NCBI GenBank assembly: GCA_012031215.1 | Contig: JAAUUB010000008.1 | Span: forward strand, 1 to 49,150 | Length of the DNA: 49,150 nucleotides | Direction of reading: 5' to 3' | DNA from: Microscillaceae bacterium | Lineage (GTDB): Bacteria; Bacteroidota; Bacteroidia; Cytophagales; Microscillaceae | Shown: positions 17,410-27,268 of the stretch, in pieces | How positions within the stretch are numbered: the stretch's first letter is position 1 | How the letters are laid out: every line of letters starts with the position of its first letter | Notes under the pieces: generated by a model | Told to the model about the DNA's origin: nothing | What the model saw: the letters and a program-made list of their open reading frames with translations, nothing else | The model's database searches: none | Made by a program: the position numbers and the translations under genes

Positions 17410-18165
17410 ATGAACCGTTTTTTTTTCATTATTTGTGTAAGTCTGGGTTTCGTAGCCTTTGGAGTTCAGGGCCAAGACAAGCTCACCCAAGCCCTCAAAG
17501 AAATCTCGGTTAATAATATTAGCCTCGAGACCGTACAAGCGATGGTTTCGGACAGTAACGGGGTATATTTCTACCCCAAGTTGGTGGAGCAGTTTGAGCA
17601 AGCGCCCCAAAAAATGCTCAATACCGATTTTTTGATGCTTTACTATGGCTTTATGTTTATGGAAAGCTATGACCCCTTCGCCCATTTTGCCCTTGAAGAC
17701 AGCCTGAGCGCGCTCAATGAACAAGCCCGGCACCAAGAGGCGCTAGAGTTGGCCAATGAATTATTGCTGGCCAATCCGGTTTCTATTTTTGGCAATATCG
17801 AGAAAGCCATTGCCCTCAATGGTCTGAGCGAAAAGGCCCAGGGGCTTGACTCGAGCGCCTATCTCCAGCAGTCTTTTGAATACCTGGAGCGCTACCGAAT
17901 TTTGGTAGAAACGATGGAGCGGGCCGGGGTGGGCAGTAACTACGAAAAACCCATTGTGCTTATCACGCCAAAAGATGCCCAGGCCATTTTGCGCAGATAT
18001 CGCCTCACAGAACTATCCAAAACCCTTAATGGCCAGGGAGACCGCCTCTACGACGTGTATCTGGTGCGCAATCCACAGGAGCAACAATACCCGATTTATT
18101 TCGACATCACAGTTGCCAACCTCATCGGGATGGCCAAACTCCAAGACCGGCTACCCCAAGATTAA
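17410..18165 (+). CDS. DUF4919-like exported protein
   Basis: The start chosen is ATG 17410, because it opens a textbook signal peptide (MNRFFFIICVSLGFVAFGVQG) ending at GQ. A longer in-frame start at 17368 would spoil this. The 251-residue protein shows YFYPKLVEQFEQAP, LNTDFLMLYYGFMF and a helical, TPR-like stretch (EALELANELLLANPVSIFGNIEKAIALNGL). It ends with a strand-rich segment (RLYDVYLVRNPQEQQYPIYFDI). The LYYGF and PIYFDI features match DUF4919, a Bacteroidota family of unknown function. It is probably periplasmic. It converges on the RprY-like regulator, sharing four bases of stop codon. Confidence 0.82.
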   Translation: MNRFFFIICVSLGFVAFGVQGQDKLTQALKEISVNNISLETVQAMVSDSNGVYFYPKLVEQFEQAPQKMLNTDFLMLYYGFMFMESYDPFAHFALEDSLSALNEQARHQEALELANELLLANPVSIFGNIEKAIALNGLSEKAQGLDSSAYLQQSFEYLERYRILVETMERAGVGSNYEKPIVLITPKDAQAILRRYRLTELSKTLNGQGDRLYDVYLVRNPQEQQYPIYFDITVANLIGMAKLQDRLPQD

Positions 18166-18886
18166 AGCCCCTCAGAAAGCAAGGAGCCTTGGGGCAATTC
18201 TATTAGTTTAAAACCCTGCCCATGAACGTTGACAATTTGCAAACGCTCATCGGCTTTGAGGTATTTGCGAAGCTTGGTGATATATACATCCATACTGCGG
18301 GCATTAAAATAGGTGTCGCGTTCCCAAATTTGGGTAAGGCCAGCGAACGGTTCACAACCTGGTTTTTGTGAAGGCACAAAAGGCGGAGCAGGTCGGCTTC
18401 TTTGGAGGTGAGGCGTAAGCTTTTTTCGCCAAAGGCAAGTTCACGCTTGGGGTAAGTAAATTGGTAGTGCCCGATTTGAAAAACGTCGGTCATTTCCACT
18501 GCGCTTCGGGGGCTTTGCACTCTCCTGAGAATGGCTTGCATACGCAAGAGCAATTCCTCCATCCGAAAGGGTTTGGTGAGGTAATCATCGGCCCCGATTT
18601 TAAGCCCCCGGATGGTATCATCTTTAAGCGATTTGGCGGTTAGAAACACCAGGGGCAAATGGGGCTGTGCGGCCCGGATTTTTTCGCCCAGTGTAAAGCC
18701 ATCCATTTGCGGCAACATCACATCCAGAATACAAAAATCAAAAACGCCGTTCTCGAATGCCTGCCAGCCCGCCGACCCGTCGTGGCAAAGCAAAGGGGCA
18801 TAGCCTTTGGCCTGTAAATACTCACTGAGCAAAGCCCCCAGGTTAGGGTCGTCTTCAACCAGTAATACGCTCAAGGTTTCTTTCAT
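18162..18886 (-). CDS. OmpR-family response regulator, RprY-like (frameshifted)
   Basis: The N-terminal receiver has the acidic pocket VEDD, phosphoacceptor Asp55 (CILDVMLPQMDGF) and Lys105 (YLTKPFR). The winged-helix output begins at YQFTYPKRELAFGEKSLRLTS and continues KEADLLRLLCLHKNQVVNRS. The frame then breaks around GGCC 18338-18341. One extra base restores LTQIWERDTYFNARSMDVYI and TKLRKYLKADERLQIVNVHG through to the stop at 18162, about 241 residues. The RSMDVYITKLRKYL wing is typical of the Bacteroidota RprY group. It lies 12 bp downstream of its cognate kinase. The regulon is unknown, and the missing wing frame is probably a sequencing indel. Confidence 0.92.
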
Positions 18887-18898
18887 GGTGCTATGGTT

Positions 18899-20815
18899 TT
18901 AATAATCAATGGTTTTTTGTTGATAAGGCAAAAATAAAGCGAAAAGACTGCCTTTATTGGGCTCGCTTTGCACTGTGATATGCCCCTGGTGGGCTTCTAT
19001 CATCATCTTTACATAGCTCAGGCCTAATCCAAAGCCTTTCACATCATGACGATTGCCGGTTGGCACTCGATAAAATTTATCAAAAATCTTCTTTTGCGCC
19101 TCTCGGCTCATTCCTTGCCCCTGGTCGGCCACGCTGATTTCCAGGCCTTCGGTGTGGCTGAGGGTTTTCACCGTAATTTGGGGGGTTTGGGGGGAATATT
19201 TATTGGCGTTGTCGAGCAGATTGAGCAGGATATTGGTGAGATGCACTTCATCGGCTTCGGCAACACTGGGAGCCGCCATTAAATCAAGCTGAATGTGCCC
19301 ACCCCGATTTTCTACGTGAATACCCAGATGAAGAACCGCCTGCCGAATGATTTGATGCACATCTATGGTCGCCATTTTGAGGCGAACGCCGCCCCGGTCT
19401 AGCAGGGCAATCTGAAGCACCTTTTCTACCTGGCTGGCCAGGCGTTCGTTTTCCTGCTTAATCATTCCCAGAAAACGCTCCGTCTTGCCGGGCAACTGCC
19501 GCAAGTCGGGGTCCTGGAGGGCTTCGCAGGCCAAAGACACAGTGGCAATGGGCGTTTTAAGCTCGTGGGTCATATTATTGATAAAATCGTGGGTAATTTC
19601 CGAAATCTTCTTTTGCTGTAAGATAATATGAATAGCCGACGCGAAGCAAAAGACAACCAGCCCCAACAATAACAAAGAACTGCCCAAGACCCAGGCCGTG
19701 TTTTTGAGAATAAAATTTTGTTCCTCAGCAAAACGGACATACAAAAAAGAGGGGGCGGTGTACCATTCGGTAGGAAAAAGCCGTACCGAATAGCCTTTCT
19801 CAATGAGGGCCGATTTCTGGTCTTCGGCTTCTACAAAAAGATACGTAGGGGGGGATTTTTCTTCCCGGCGGTATTCAACCATAAATTCGTAAGAAACCGT
19901 AATGCCCCGATGCGTAAGTTCGGCTTTCAGGAGTGAATCAATGGCCGCGTAGCGAAGTTGGGGGTCTTGCTTTTGTTGCTTGGTGCGGAGTTGCTCCAGC
20001 AAATAGCTCACAATATCGGCTTTGGAAGCTATTCGGATGATGTTTTGGGCATTGCGTAAGCTGTCGGCCTTAAAGTGGCGGTGCTCCAGTGGGTTGGTCA
20101 GGGGTTGGTCAAAAGCAAAGGCAGCATCAGCCCTGGATTGTATTTTTTGCTGCCAGATACGGTTTTGCACGGAGTCGCCCTGGCTAAGGCCCAGATACAC
20201 ATCCTGGCCCGGGGGCATTTCTTCAATTTTCTGTACAACGGGTTGGAAGGCCTGCTCTAGGCTATCAAATAACTGGCGATAGGCCGTAGCCTGGGCCGGA
20301 AAAGAAAAACTCCATTGGGGGTGTTGGGCAGAGGGCAGGGCAATTTCGGCCAGTTTTTCGGTCTTCCGGTCATCCTGGATAAGAATCGTTTCTTTTAAAG
20401 GTGCGTTATTTTTTTGGATGCTGAGGCTTTGCTCCAGGGCTTCTACCTGGTAAGCGGGCCCCTCTGGGGTAGAATCGCGCCGAATAGTCAGAAATGGGAG
20501 TGTTGTTTCGTGTGGCAAAGAAGAGGCTATCACTGCATCCGGCCCTGGTGAGGGGCCCGAGGGAGGCAGGCTATCAATCGGATTGAGAAACTGGAGTAAG
20601 CTTTGAGGCTCGCGCAGGGACAAATTGGTAAGGTAAAGCACTTCTTTTTGTTCCAGCTTGTGGGCCACTTCACTTAGGGCTTTATGCACTGACTGCCGAA
20701 ACCGTTCGTGGTTGACGGAGGCGGCCAGATTGACCCAATAGGCCTGCAAGGCCACCAGTCCTACCAATGCGATGGCAATGAGGGCGATGAATATCTGAAG
20801 ATTTTGTTTTTTCAA
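18899..20815 (-). CDS. Sensor histidine kinase, RprX-like
   Basis: The 638-residue kinase has a transmembrane helix at 8-30, a large ~340-residue periplasmic sensor region and a second helix at 373-398. HisKA carries FINNMTHELKTPIATVSLA (His 417), and the HATPase has NILLNLLDNANKY, DQGQGM and GFGLGLSYVKMM. The NNMTHELKTPIATV H box is characteristic of the RprX group in Bacteroidota. The start appears to be TTG at 20815: the frame KKQNLQIFIALIAIAL has no in-frame ATG upstream, and a -7 element (20832-20839) lies just before it. The RprY-like regulator follows after 12 bp, giving a classic kinase-regulator operon. Confidence 0.93.
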   Translation of the reverse strand: MKKQNLQIFIALIAIALVGLVALQAYWVNLAASVNHERFRQSVHKALSEVAHKLEQKEVLYLTNLSLREPQSLLQFLNPIDSLPPSGPSPGPDAVIASSLPHETTLPFLTIRRDSTPEGPAYQVEALEQSLSIQKNNAPLKETILIQDDRKTEKLAEIALPSAQHPQWSFSFPAQATAYRQLFDSLEQAFQPVVQKIEEMPPGQDVYLGLSQGDSVQNRIWQQKIQSRADAAFAFDQPLTNPLEHRHFKADSLRNAQNIIRIASKADIVSYLLEQLRTKQQKQDPQLRYAAIDSLLKAELTHRGITVSYEFMVEYRREEKSPPTYLFVEAEDQKSALIEKGYSVRLFPTEWYTAPSFLYVRFAEEQNFILKNTAWVLGSSLLLLGLVVFCFASAIHIILQQKKISEITHDFINNMTHELKTPIATVSLACEALQDPDLRQLPGKTERFLGMIKQENERLASQVEKVLQIALLDRGGVRLKMATIDVHQIIRQAVLHLGIHVENRGGHIQLDLMAAPSVAEADEVHLTNILLNLLDNANKYSPQTPQITVKTLSHTEGLEISVADQGQGMSREAQKKIFDKFYRVPTGNRHDVKGFGLGLSYVKMMIEAHQGHITVQSEPNKGSLFALFLPYQQKTIDY

Positions 20816-20831
20816 GGCATTTGCAATTTTT

Positions 20832-20839
20832 CAAATTTA
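20832..20839 (-). promoter_or_regulatory. -7 element (TAAATTTG) for the RprX-like kinase
   Basis: TAAATTTG on the minus strand matches TAnnTTTG exactly, 16 bp before the TTG start codon. This gives a very short leader and supports that TTG as the start. Confidence 0.5.
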
Positions 20840-21198
20840 CATAAATCTCAACGGGGTTCCGGGCTTTTAACATTTTTTAAGAAAATGATGCCCCTCTTTT
20901 TCATACAAAGACAAGCTTGCTCTTGAAATGACTGCATGGTTTTTTAGATAAATTTCATTGGCCAGTTTGTAAGGCCAGGGAAAATCAAGCGGTTTTTTTG
21001 GGAAGCTTTTGCGCTTTTGCTTCAAAACGAATGCGCTGGATTTGCCCCAGAACAGTTTTGAACCCAGACAGGTAAGATTTTTTCGGGCGGCACTTTGGGT
21101 CAGGTCTGCGACTGGTGGCGGCGGCTTAGCCCCGCTTCTACGGGCCAAATGGCCTTTTTTGTGGCCGAAACATTTTACAATATTGAGAAATAAAATCT

Positions 21199-21206
21199 TA
21201 TTTTTG
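21199..21206 (+). promoter_or_regulatory. -7 element (TATTTTTG) upstream of the sigma-54 activator
   Basis: TATTTTTG matches TAnnTTTG, 113 bp upstream of the ATG at 21320. No -33 TTTG at the right spacing was seen. Confidence 0.35.
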
Positions 21207-21319
21207 GACAAAATTTCATTTTCGGAACATTTCTTGCTATATTTACAGTGTTCTTGTGCGTCTATTCCTTACATAAGCCGATTTTTTATTTTTAAAAAAC
21301 CATTGCCGTAGATTATTAT

Positions 21320-22663
21320 ATGGAGGCTTTCAAAATATTTGTGGTCGAGGACGATGAAATGTATGCCCAGATTTTGTCTTACCACCTTTCGCTAAACCCT
21401 GACTATGAGGTACAGGTATTTACCTCGGCTAAAAAATTCCTGCATCATCTCCACCAAAAGCCCTCTCTGGTAACCCTGGATTACTCCCTGCCGGATATGA
21501 GCGGCGGCGAATTGCTTCAGAAAATCAAGGTCCAATATCCGGACGTGCCCGTTATTATTGTTTCGGGGCAAGAAGACATTGCCACTGCCGTAAAACTACT
21601 CAAAGAAGGGGCTTACGACTATATTGTAAAAGATGATGATGCCAAAGAACGACTTTGGAATGCCGTGCGCAATGCCCGCGAAAACCAAAGCCTGAAGGAA
21701 GAAATCACCTATCTACGCGAAGAAATTGGCAAAAAGTATGAGTTTGGCAAAATCATTAAGGGCAATAGCCCGGCCATAAAAAAGGTGTTTGCCCTGATGG
21801 AAAAGGCCGCCCGTACCAATATCACTGTATCTATCTCGGGCGAAACCGGCACAGGCAAGGAACTGGTGGCCAAAGCCATTCATTATAATTCAACCCGGAG
21901 CAAGAAAAACTTTGTGGCCGTCAATGTAGCGGCTATCCCCAAAGAACTGATTGAGAGTGAGTTGTTTGGCCACGAAAAGGGTTCTTTTACGGGTGCCGCT
22001 ACCCGCCGCATTGGTAAATTTGAAGAAGCGCACCAGGGTACTATCTTTTTGGACGAAATCGGGGAAATGGACCTCAATATGCAGTCAAAGTTGCTGCGGG
22101 TATTGCAGGAGCGCGAAGTAACCCGAGTAGGCGGTAATGACATCACCAAAGTGGATGTGCGGGTGATTGTGGCTACGCATAAAGACCTGGCCGAGGAGGT
22201 GCGCAAAAACAATTTTCGGGAAGATTTGTATTATCGCCTCTTGGGCTTGCCCGTCAAAATGCCCCCTTTACGCGAGAGAGCTAATGATATTTTGCTCCTG
22301 GCCAAGTTTTTCATAGATGAGTTTTGTCGCGACAATAAGCTGCCTAAGCTCACTATTTCGCAAGAGGCCCAGAAAAAACTAATGAAATATCCTTTCCCAG
22401 GCAATGTCCGGGAGTTGAAAGCCATTATGGAACTTTCGGCTGTGATGGCCAACGAAAATGTGATTGAAGAGGAAAACATCACTTTTAGCTCCGCCACCAG
22501 CCTTTCAGATGTGATGATGCAGGAAATGACCTTGCGCGAATATACCAATCATATCATCCGCAATTTTTTGGACAAATATGACAACAATGTGATGTTGGTA
22601 GCCGAAAAGTTGGACATTGGCAAATCTACCATCTACCGCCTGTTGAAAAATGAAGAGCTTTAA
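21320..22663 (+). CDS. Sigma-54-dependent NtrC-family response regulator
   Basis: The 447-residue regulator has three parts. The receiver has the acidic pocket VEDDE and phosphoacceptor Asp54 in TLDYSLPDMSGG. The AAA+ activator domain has Walker A GETGTGKE at 174-181, the sigma-54 contact loop GSFTGA at 221-226, Walker B TIFLDEIGEM, and NFREDLYYRL. A Fis-type helix-turn-helix follows (NNVMLVAEKLDIGKSTIYRLLK). Contact loops in the family are usually GAFTGA; the Ser variant occurs in active members. It activates promoters read by RpoN. The hybrid kinase with an Hpt domain starts 98 bp downstream on the same strand and is a plausible phosphodonor. Confidence 0.95.
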   Translation: MEAFKIFVVEDDEMYAQILSYHLSLNPDYEVQVFTSAKKFLHHLHQKPSLVTLDYSLPDMSGGELLQKIKVQYPDVPVIIVSGQEDIATAVKLLKEGAYDYIVKDDDAKERLWNAVRNARENQSLKEEITYLREEIGKKYEFGKIIKGNSPAIKKVFALMEKAARTNITVSISGETGTGKELVAKAIHYNSTRSKKNFVAVNVAAIPKELIESELFGHEKGSFTGAATRRIGKFEEAHQGTIFLDEIGEMDLNMQSKLLRVLQEREVTRVGGNDITKVDVRVIVATHKDLAEEVRKNNFREDLYYRLLGLPVKMPPLRERANDILLLAKFFIDEFCRDNKLPKLTISQEAQKKLMKYPFPGNVRELKAIMELSAVMANENVIEEENITFSSATSLSDVMMQEMTLREYTNHIIRNFLDKYDNNVMLVAEKLDIGKSTIYRLLKNEEL

Positions 22664-22761
22664 TTTTTGAAAAAAGGCCTGAGATTTTTTACTCAATTTT
22701 GTCTAACTTGGACTAGATTATCATCTATTCTCCAAGTTTATGACTAAGGCACTTGGCAATT

Positions 22762-25545
22762 ATGCAGATACACCATACCTTCGTTAAAATTGCGCTCGCG
22801 CTTGGCCAAGCCCGGAGTCTTGAAGAAGCTCAAAAACAATACGCCGAGCACCTGGCCGCTCATTTTGAGTTTGACCACACGGCCATTTGGGCGGCAAAAT
22901 ACGAACCCGAAAACTACACCCACTACCCCATTGCCGTAGTGCCTGCCTCCTCACCGCCCCTCTTTACCCTAACAGGTTTTCAGATTCCGAAATCGTATCA
23001 AATATATCCCGGGCCAATCCCGGAGCTTGTTCCCGGGCAGCCTTCGCCCAACTGGGAAAAAGGCCAGAGCATTGTGTTCAAACTGGACGAAACGCATTTT
23101 TTGGTCACCTACCAGCAATCGCCCAATGGACTGATGAAATCCGAAGCCCTGGAAGCCTTATGCCAATTTGTAAAATATTGCTGGGAGTTTCTTTTAAACC
23201 ATTCTCATTTGCCCAAAAGCCATTCCGACGAATTGTATTTCAAAATTTTTGAAACCGTCAATGAGGCCATCCTCCTGGCCAATCTTCACGGAGACATCGT
23301 GCTGGCCAACCAAGAAGCTGCCGCAAACCTGGGCTATTCTACCACTGAGCTGTGCCAATACAATATAAGAGAACTTCTGCCCAACTACCGCGACCAACAA
23401 GAATGGAATCATTTGTTGGAAATCCTACAGCACCAGCCTTCGGTGCTTCATGAGGGCCTGAGCTATCGCAAGGATGGCTCCATCATGCCCGTAGAAACCA
23501 ATATCCAAACCCTGGTGCACGAAGCACGGCCTTATGTGGTGTTTTTCACCCGCGACATTACCTCCCGCAAGCGCAATGAAAACGAAATGATGCTGCGCCA
23601 GCGCCAATTGCGCTCTTTTGTGGAGGCCGCGCCGGCGGCGATTGCTATGTTTGACCGTAAATTCCGGTTTGTGGCGGCCAGCAAGCGCTGGATGGAAGAT
23701 TATAATTTGTCTGAAACCGAAAAACTCACGGGGCAGGATTTTTTTACTACCATGCCCCCGGCCTTTCAGGCTTGGCGGCCAGTATTTGACCTCTGCCTGG
23801 AAGGAGAGGTGGTGCGCCAAGAAGAAGAAGAAATCATTGCCAACCAAAGCGACCGTATTTGGATAAAATGGGAAGCGCGCCCTTGGTACAATGCCGAAAA
23901 GCGAATAGAGGGTGTTATTGTTTTTACCGAAGACATTACCACCCAGAAGAAACAAGAAGAAGAACTTCGCATCGCCAAAGAAAAAGCCGAAGAAGCCAGC
24001 CGAGCCAAAGAACAGTTTTTGGCCAATATGAGCCACGAAATCCGCACCCCGATGCACGCCATCCTGGGCATGGCCAATCTCTTGCAAAAACTGGCCTTTC
24101 TGAACGCCAGGAAGCCTATCGTGATGCTATCAAAACCTCCGCCGACAACCTTTTGGTGATAATCAATGATATTCTGGATTGTCAAAAATTGAGGCGGGCA
24201 AGATTGATATGGAAGCGGTTTCCTTTGACCCGCGCCGCGTCCTGGACCACGTCCTCAATACCCTTACCCAAAAAGCGGAGCAAAAAGACATTACAGTCAA
24301 TGCCGAATTTGACCCCCGAATTTCTCCTGTTTTGGTGGGGGATTCTGTACGCCTGAGCCAGGTACTCACCAACCTCATCAGCAATGCCATCAAGTTTACC
24401 AATGAAGGCGGAAGGGTGGATATTGAGTGTGTGCTGGTCAACAAAACGGCGGACCATAATACGGTTGTTTTTCGGGTAATTGATACCGGCATTGGCATTC
24501 CGGAAGACAAACTTGACACCATCTTTGAAAGCTTTACCCAAGCCGATGCCAGTATTTCGCGCAAATATGGAGGCACGGGGCTGGGGCTTACCATTAGCAA
24601 AAAGCTGGTGGAAATGTTTGGTGGGCAACTGAAAGTAAAAAGTAGCAAGGCTACGGGGACAACTTTTTTCTTCCAGGTTACTTTTCCGGTGGGAGAAGCC
24701 AAAGACCTGGAGCGCAAAACCGAATTAAAACAAAAAAATGTCAGCTTAGAGGGCTTGCGCGTCTTGCTGGCCGAAGACCACGATATTAACCAGTTTTTGG
24801 CCACGACCTTGCTTGATGAATGGGGTACTATTTTTGAAGTCGCCGAAAACGGCCTGGAAGTAACCGAAAAGATGAAGCAAAATGAATATGACATCATCTT
24901 GATGGATATTCAAATGCCCGTGATGGGGGGGATAGACGCGACCAAATGGATTCGCAAAAAACTACGTTCCGATATTCCCATCATTGCCCTGACGGCCAAT
25001 GCCCTCAAAGGCGTGGGTGAAAAATACTTGAGCTTTGGGATGAATGATTATGTTTCCAAGCCTTTCGAGCCAGTGGAGTTATTTAATAAAATTGCCGAAC
25101 TGGTAGAAAGACACCGCCACACGCCTCTTCCTCTTGCCAGCAAGGAGACTAAACCGGACCGCCCGCCTTCGCCTAAGGTAAAAAAACTGTCCAAGCCCCA
25201 CCCCGCCCTTTACAATCTTGAAAAACTGCGCCGATGGTAGAAAATGATGAAAAACAGGTCAAAAAACTGGTGAGTATGTTTTTGGAGAGTGCCCCAGAAT
25301 CTTTGGAAGGCATCCGGGAGAGTTTTAAAAATGGCGACCTGCCCGAAGTAGGCCGCCTGGCCCATAAGCTCAAATCTTCTATCAATCTGCTGGGCATTGA
25401 GGCCTTGTATCTGCGTATCCGACAGATAGAGGAATATGGAATGAAAAATGAAGCCCATCCCGACTTGGCTTCCCTGATTGCCCAACTGGATGAGATTTGC
25501 CAGCAGGTCTTTTCCGGCCTCCAGACGGAGATTGGCCTTTCTTAA
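22762..25545 (+). CDS. Hybrid histidine kinase PAS-PAS-HisKA-HATPase-REC-Hpt (three frame breaks)
   Basis: After reconstruction this is a ~925-residue cytoplasmic phosphorelay protein. The order is an N-terminal GAF-like region (1-145), PAS1 (from [16 protein letters not shown]) and PAS2 (from [16 protein letters not shown]). HisKA follows with [17 protein letters not shown], then an HATPase with [17 protein letters not shown] and [11 protein letters not shown] receiver ([27 protein letters not shown]) and a C-terminal Hpt with [12 protein letters not shown] end the protein. Breaks are at A5 24086-24090, TT 24179-24180 ([11 protein letters not shown] restored) and about 25228-25233 ([11 protein letters not shown] restored). 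The ATG at 22762 is chosen over a TTG at 22753. Having its own receiver and Hpt, it can pass phosphate to another receiver, plausibly the sigma-54 activator upstream. Confidence 0.92.
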
Positions 25546-26519
25546 TCCACTGCCTTTTTCTCCATTTCGTGCCAGATAAGCCCGGCCGCCCCCAGCACAG
25601 CGGCATTTTTCTCTTGCAGTTCAGAAATCATAAGCTTGACCGTGCCCCGAAAGGGTCCAAAAAGATTGCGCTCCAGATGCCGAAGTGTGGGCTCAAAAAT
25701 CAAATCTTTGGAATTGGCCAGCCCGCCAAACAAAATCACCGCTTCGGGGCTGGTGATGAGCACGGTATCAGCCAGTTTCTGCCCCAGAATCCGGCCCGTG
25801 TATTCAAAGGCTTCCAGCGCGATTTTGTCTCCGTTGAGGGCGGCCTGGGCAATGCGCTCGCCGCTGAGGTCGTCCTGGCCTACATTGCGCAGCTCGCTGG
25901 GAGCCAGTGAATCGGCCAGGAGTTTGGATACCGTTCGCCGAATGCCCGTCACGGAGACATAGGCCTCCAGGCAACCTCGCCTTCCATCGCCGCAGATTCG
26001 TCCGTTGGAATTGACAATCAAATGCCCCATTTCGCCCGCAAAACCACTGTGCCCATATACCAATTCGCCATTCACTACAATACCGCTCCCCAGGCCTGTG
26101 CCCAGGGTGATAAGGATAAAATTTTTCATTCCCCGGGCCGCGCCAAATTTCAGCTCGCCCAGCGCGGCCGCATTGGCATCATTGGTTATGGCCACCGGAA
26201 GTTGATATTGGTTGTAAACCAATTCCGACAAATTGACCACCCCGCCCCAATTAAGGTTAGGGGGGTTTTCTACCGTGCCCCGAAAATAATTGGCATTTGG
26301 CGCACCAATCCCAATGCCAATGCATTCGGCCTGCTCGGCCACCTGGGCAAAGGCCGCATCAAGGGCTTTGTAGAGGCGGGGCAGATAGGCCGTAACATGT
26401 TCTTTTGAGCGGGTTTGCATTTGCGCTTCAAACAATATCTCGCCCTGGGCATCCACGAAGCCATACGTGGTGGTGGTTCCCCCAATGTCAAGCCCTAAAG
26501 CAACTTTTTTCTTCGCCAT
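25542..26519 (-). CDS. ROK family sugar kinase
   Basis: This 325-residue protein starts at ATG 26519 (MAKKKVALGLDIGGTTTT). An upstream in-frame start two codons earlier is possible. The phosphate-1 loop is LGLDIGGTTTTYGFVD. The substrate region has IGIGAPNAN and ITNDANAAALGE with the catalytic Asp, then ITLGTGLGSGIV and GHSGFAGEMGHLIV. The ROK zinc motif normally reads CxCGxxGCxE; here it is CGDGRRGCLEAY, with Asp in place of the second Cys. Substrates of ROK kinases are glucose or other hexoses and their N-acetyl derivatives. Its annotation as glucokinase is likely but not certain. Its stop interlocks with that of the hybrid kinase. Confidence 0.92.
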   Translation of the reverse strand: MAKKKVALGLDIGGTTTTYGFVDAQGEILFEAQMQTRSKEHVTAYLPRLYKALDAAFAQVAEQAECIGIGIGAPNANYFRGTVENPPNLNWGGVVNLSELVYNQYQLPVAITNDANAAALGELKFGAARGMKNFILITLGTGLGSGIVVNGELVYGHSGFAGEMGHLIVNSNGRICGDGRRGCLEAYVSVTGIRRTVSKLLADSLAPSELRNVGQDDLSGERIAQAALNGDKIALEAFEYTGRILGQKLADTVLITSPEAVILFGGLANSKDLIFEPTLRHLERNLFGPFRGTVKLMISELQEKNAAVLGAAGLIWHEMEKKAVD

Positions 26520-26585
26520 AATCATTTAGTTTTCGCCGAATGCAAAGGCTCAAGCCTCCGCAGAGGGCAGGCATTGCATTTTTTC

Positions 26586-26593
26586 CAAACATA
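26586..26593 (-). promoter_or_regulatory. -7 element (TATGTTTG) for the ROK kinase
   Basis: TATGTTTG on the minus strand is an exact TAnnTTTG match, 66 bp upstream of the ROK start codon. An 11-A tract lies immediately upstream of it on the coding strand. Confidence 0.45.
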
Positions 26594-26660
26594 AGGATTT
26601 TTTTTTTTCAATATCCCGAAATAATCTCTATTTTACAGCATATATTCTAAAACAAGCCTC

Positions 26661-27264
26661 ATGAAGCTCGATGTAAGCCTCCTCAAATCGGTCCTTACCA
26701 TTTATGATGAATTGCAAACGAATGGTATTTACCTGGTTTATCTGGGCGTTTTTAGCCACGATATTACCAAAATGTTTACCTCTATGGCCGAAGATGAGCT
26801 CGACAGCAAGGGAGAACACCTGACCATCAAGCGAAAAGTGTATCATGTAATGGTAGAAACACTCCAAAATATGAATCGCCATTCTGACGAGCTCACTGAT
26901 GTGGGTAATGCGGGCAAGGGGCTTTTTATGATTGGGCACAAAAATGATTCTTATTACATCATCACCGCCAATAAGGTTTCTAACGAAAAAAAAAGAAAAA
27001 TTAGAAAGCTCGCTGGTGCTCATCAATCGTTCCAGCCCCGAAGAACTCAAACAAATGTACTTGCAGCAAATCAAGCACGGCAAGCTATCCGAAAAAGGCG
27101 GGGCGGGTCTGGGTCTCATTGACATTGCCCGCAAAACCAGTGGCTGGCACGATTATCAGTTTATTCCTTATGATGACGAAAGCTATTTCTTTGTTCTCAA
27201 AGTAGAAATAGATACCCGAAAGATGAAGGAAGAAAAAGACCCCAAGCCGGGCCCGGCCAACTGA
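26661..27264 (+). CDS. SiaB-like (DUF6272) protein kinase (frameshifted)
   Basis: Reconstruction joins MKLDVSLLKSVLTIYDELQ through SYYIITANKVSNEK to LESSLVLINRSSPEELKQMY by removing one A from the nine-A run 26986-26994, giving about 200 residues. The sequence has a GHKL-like ATPase pattern: an N-box-like helix VMVETLQNMNRHSDE, FMIGHKNDSYYIITAN, and a glycine box GGAGLGLIDIARKT near the end. This is the layout of the SiaB/DUF6272 family, small kinases that phosphorylate the SiaC (DUF1987) switch protein opposite a PP2C phosphatase. Neither siaC nor a linked phosphatase is adjacent, so the partner assignment is open. It converges on sbcC with a 4-bp gap. Confidence 0.85.
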
Positions 27265-27268
27265 GCCC

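Larger units (their letters stand above)
20816..21319. other. 504-bp divergent intergenic region
   Basis: This lies between the RprX-like kinase (leftward) and the sigma-54 activator (rightward). Overlapping opposite-strand frames at 20867-21211 and 21009-21311 have no coding character. It contains one candidate -7 element for each flanking gene. A GC-rich patch at about 21085-21175 includes the small hairpin GGCC-AAAT-GGCC followed by T6, too weak to call a terminator. No sigma-54 (GG-N10-GC) promoter was convincing. Confidence 0.45.

Noticed and set aside
20867-21311. Two overlapping open frames on opposite strands
   Set aside because: Neither has a family signature or convincing start; both sit in a promoter-bearing intergenic region.
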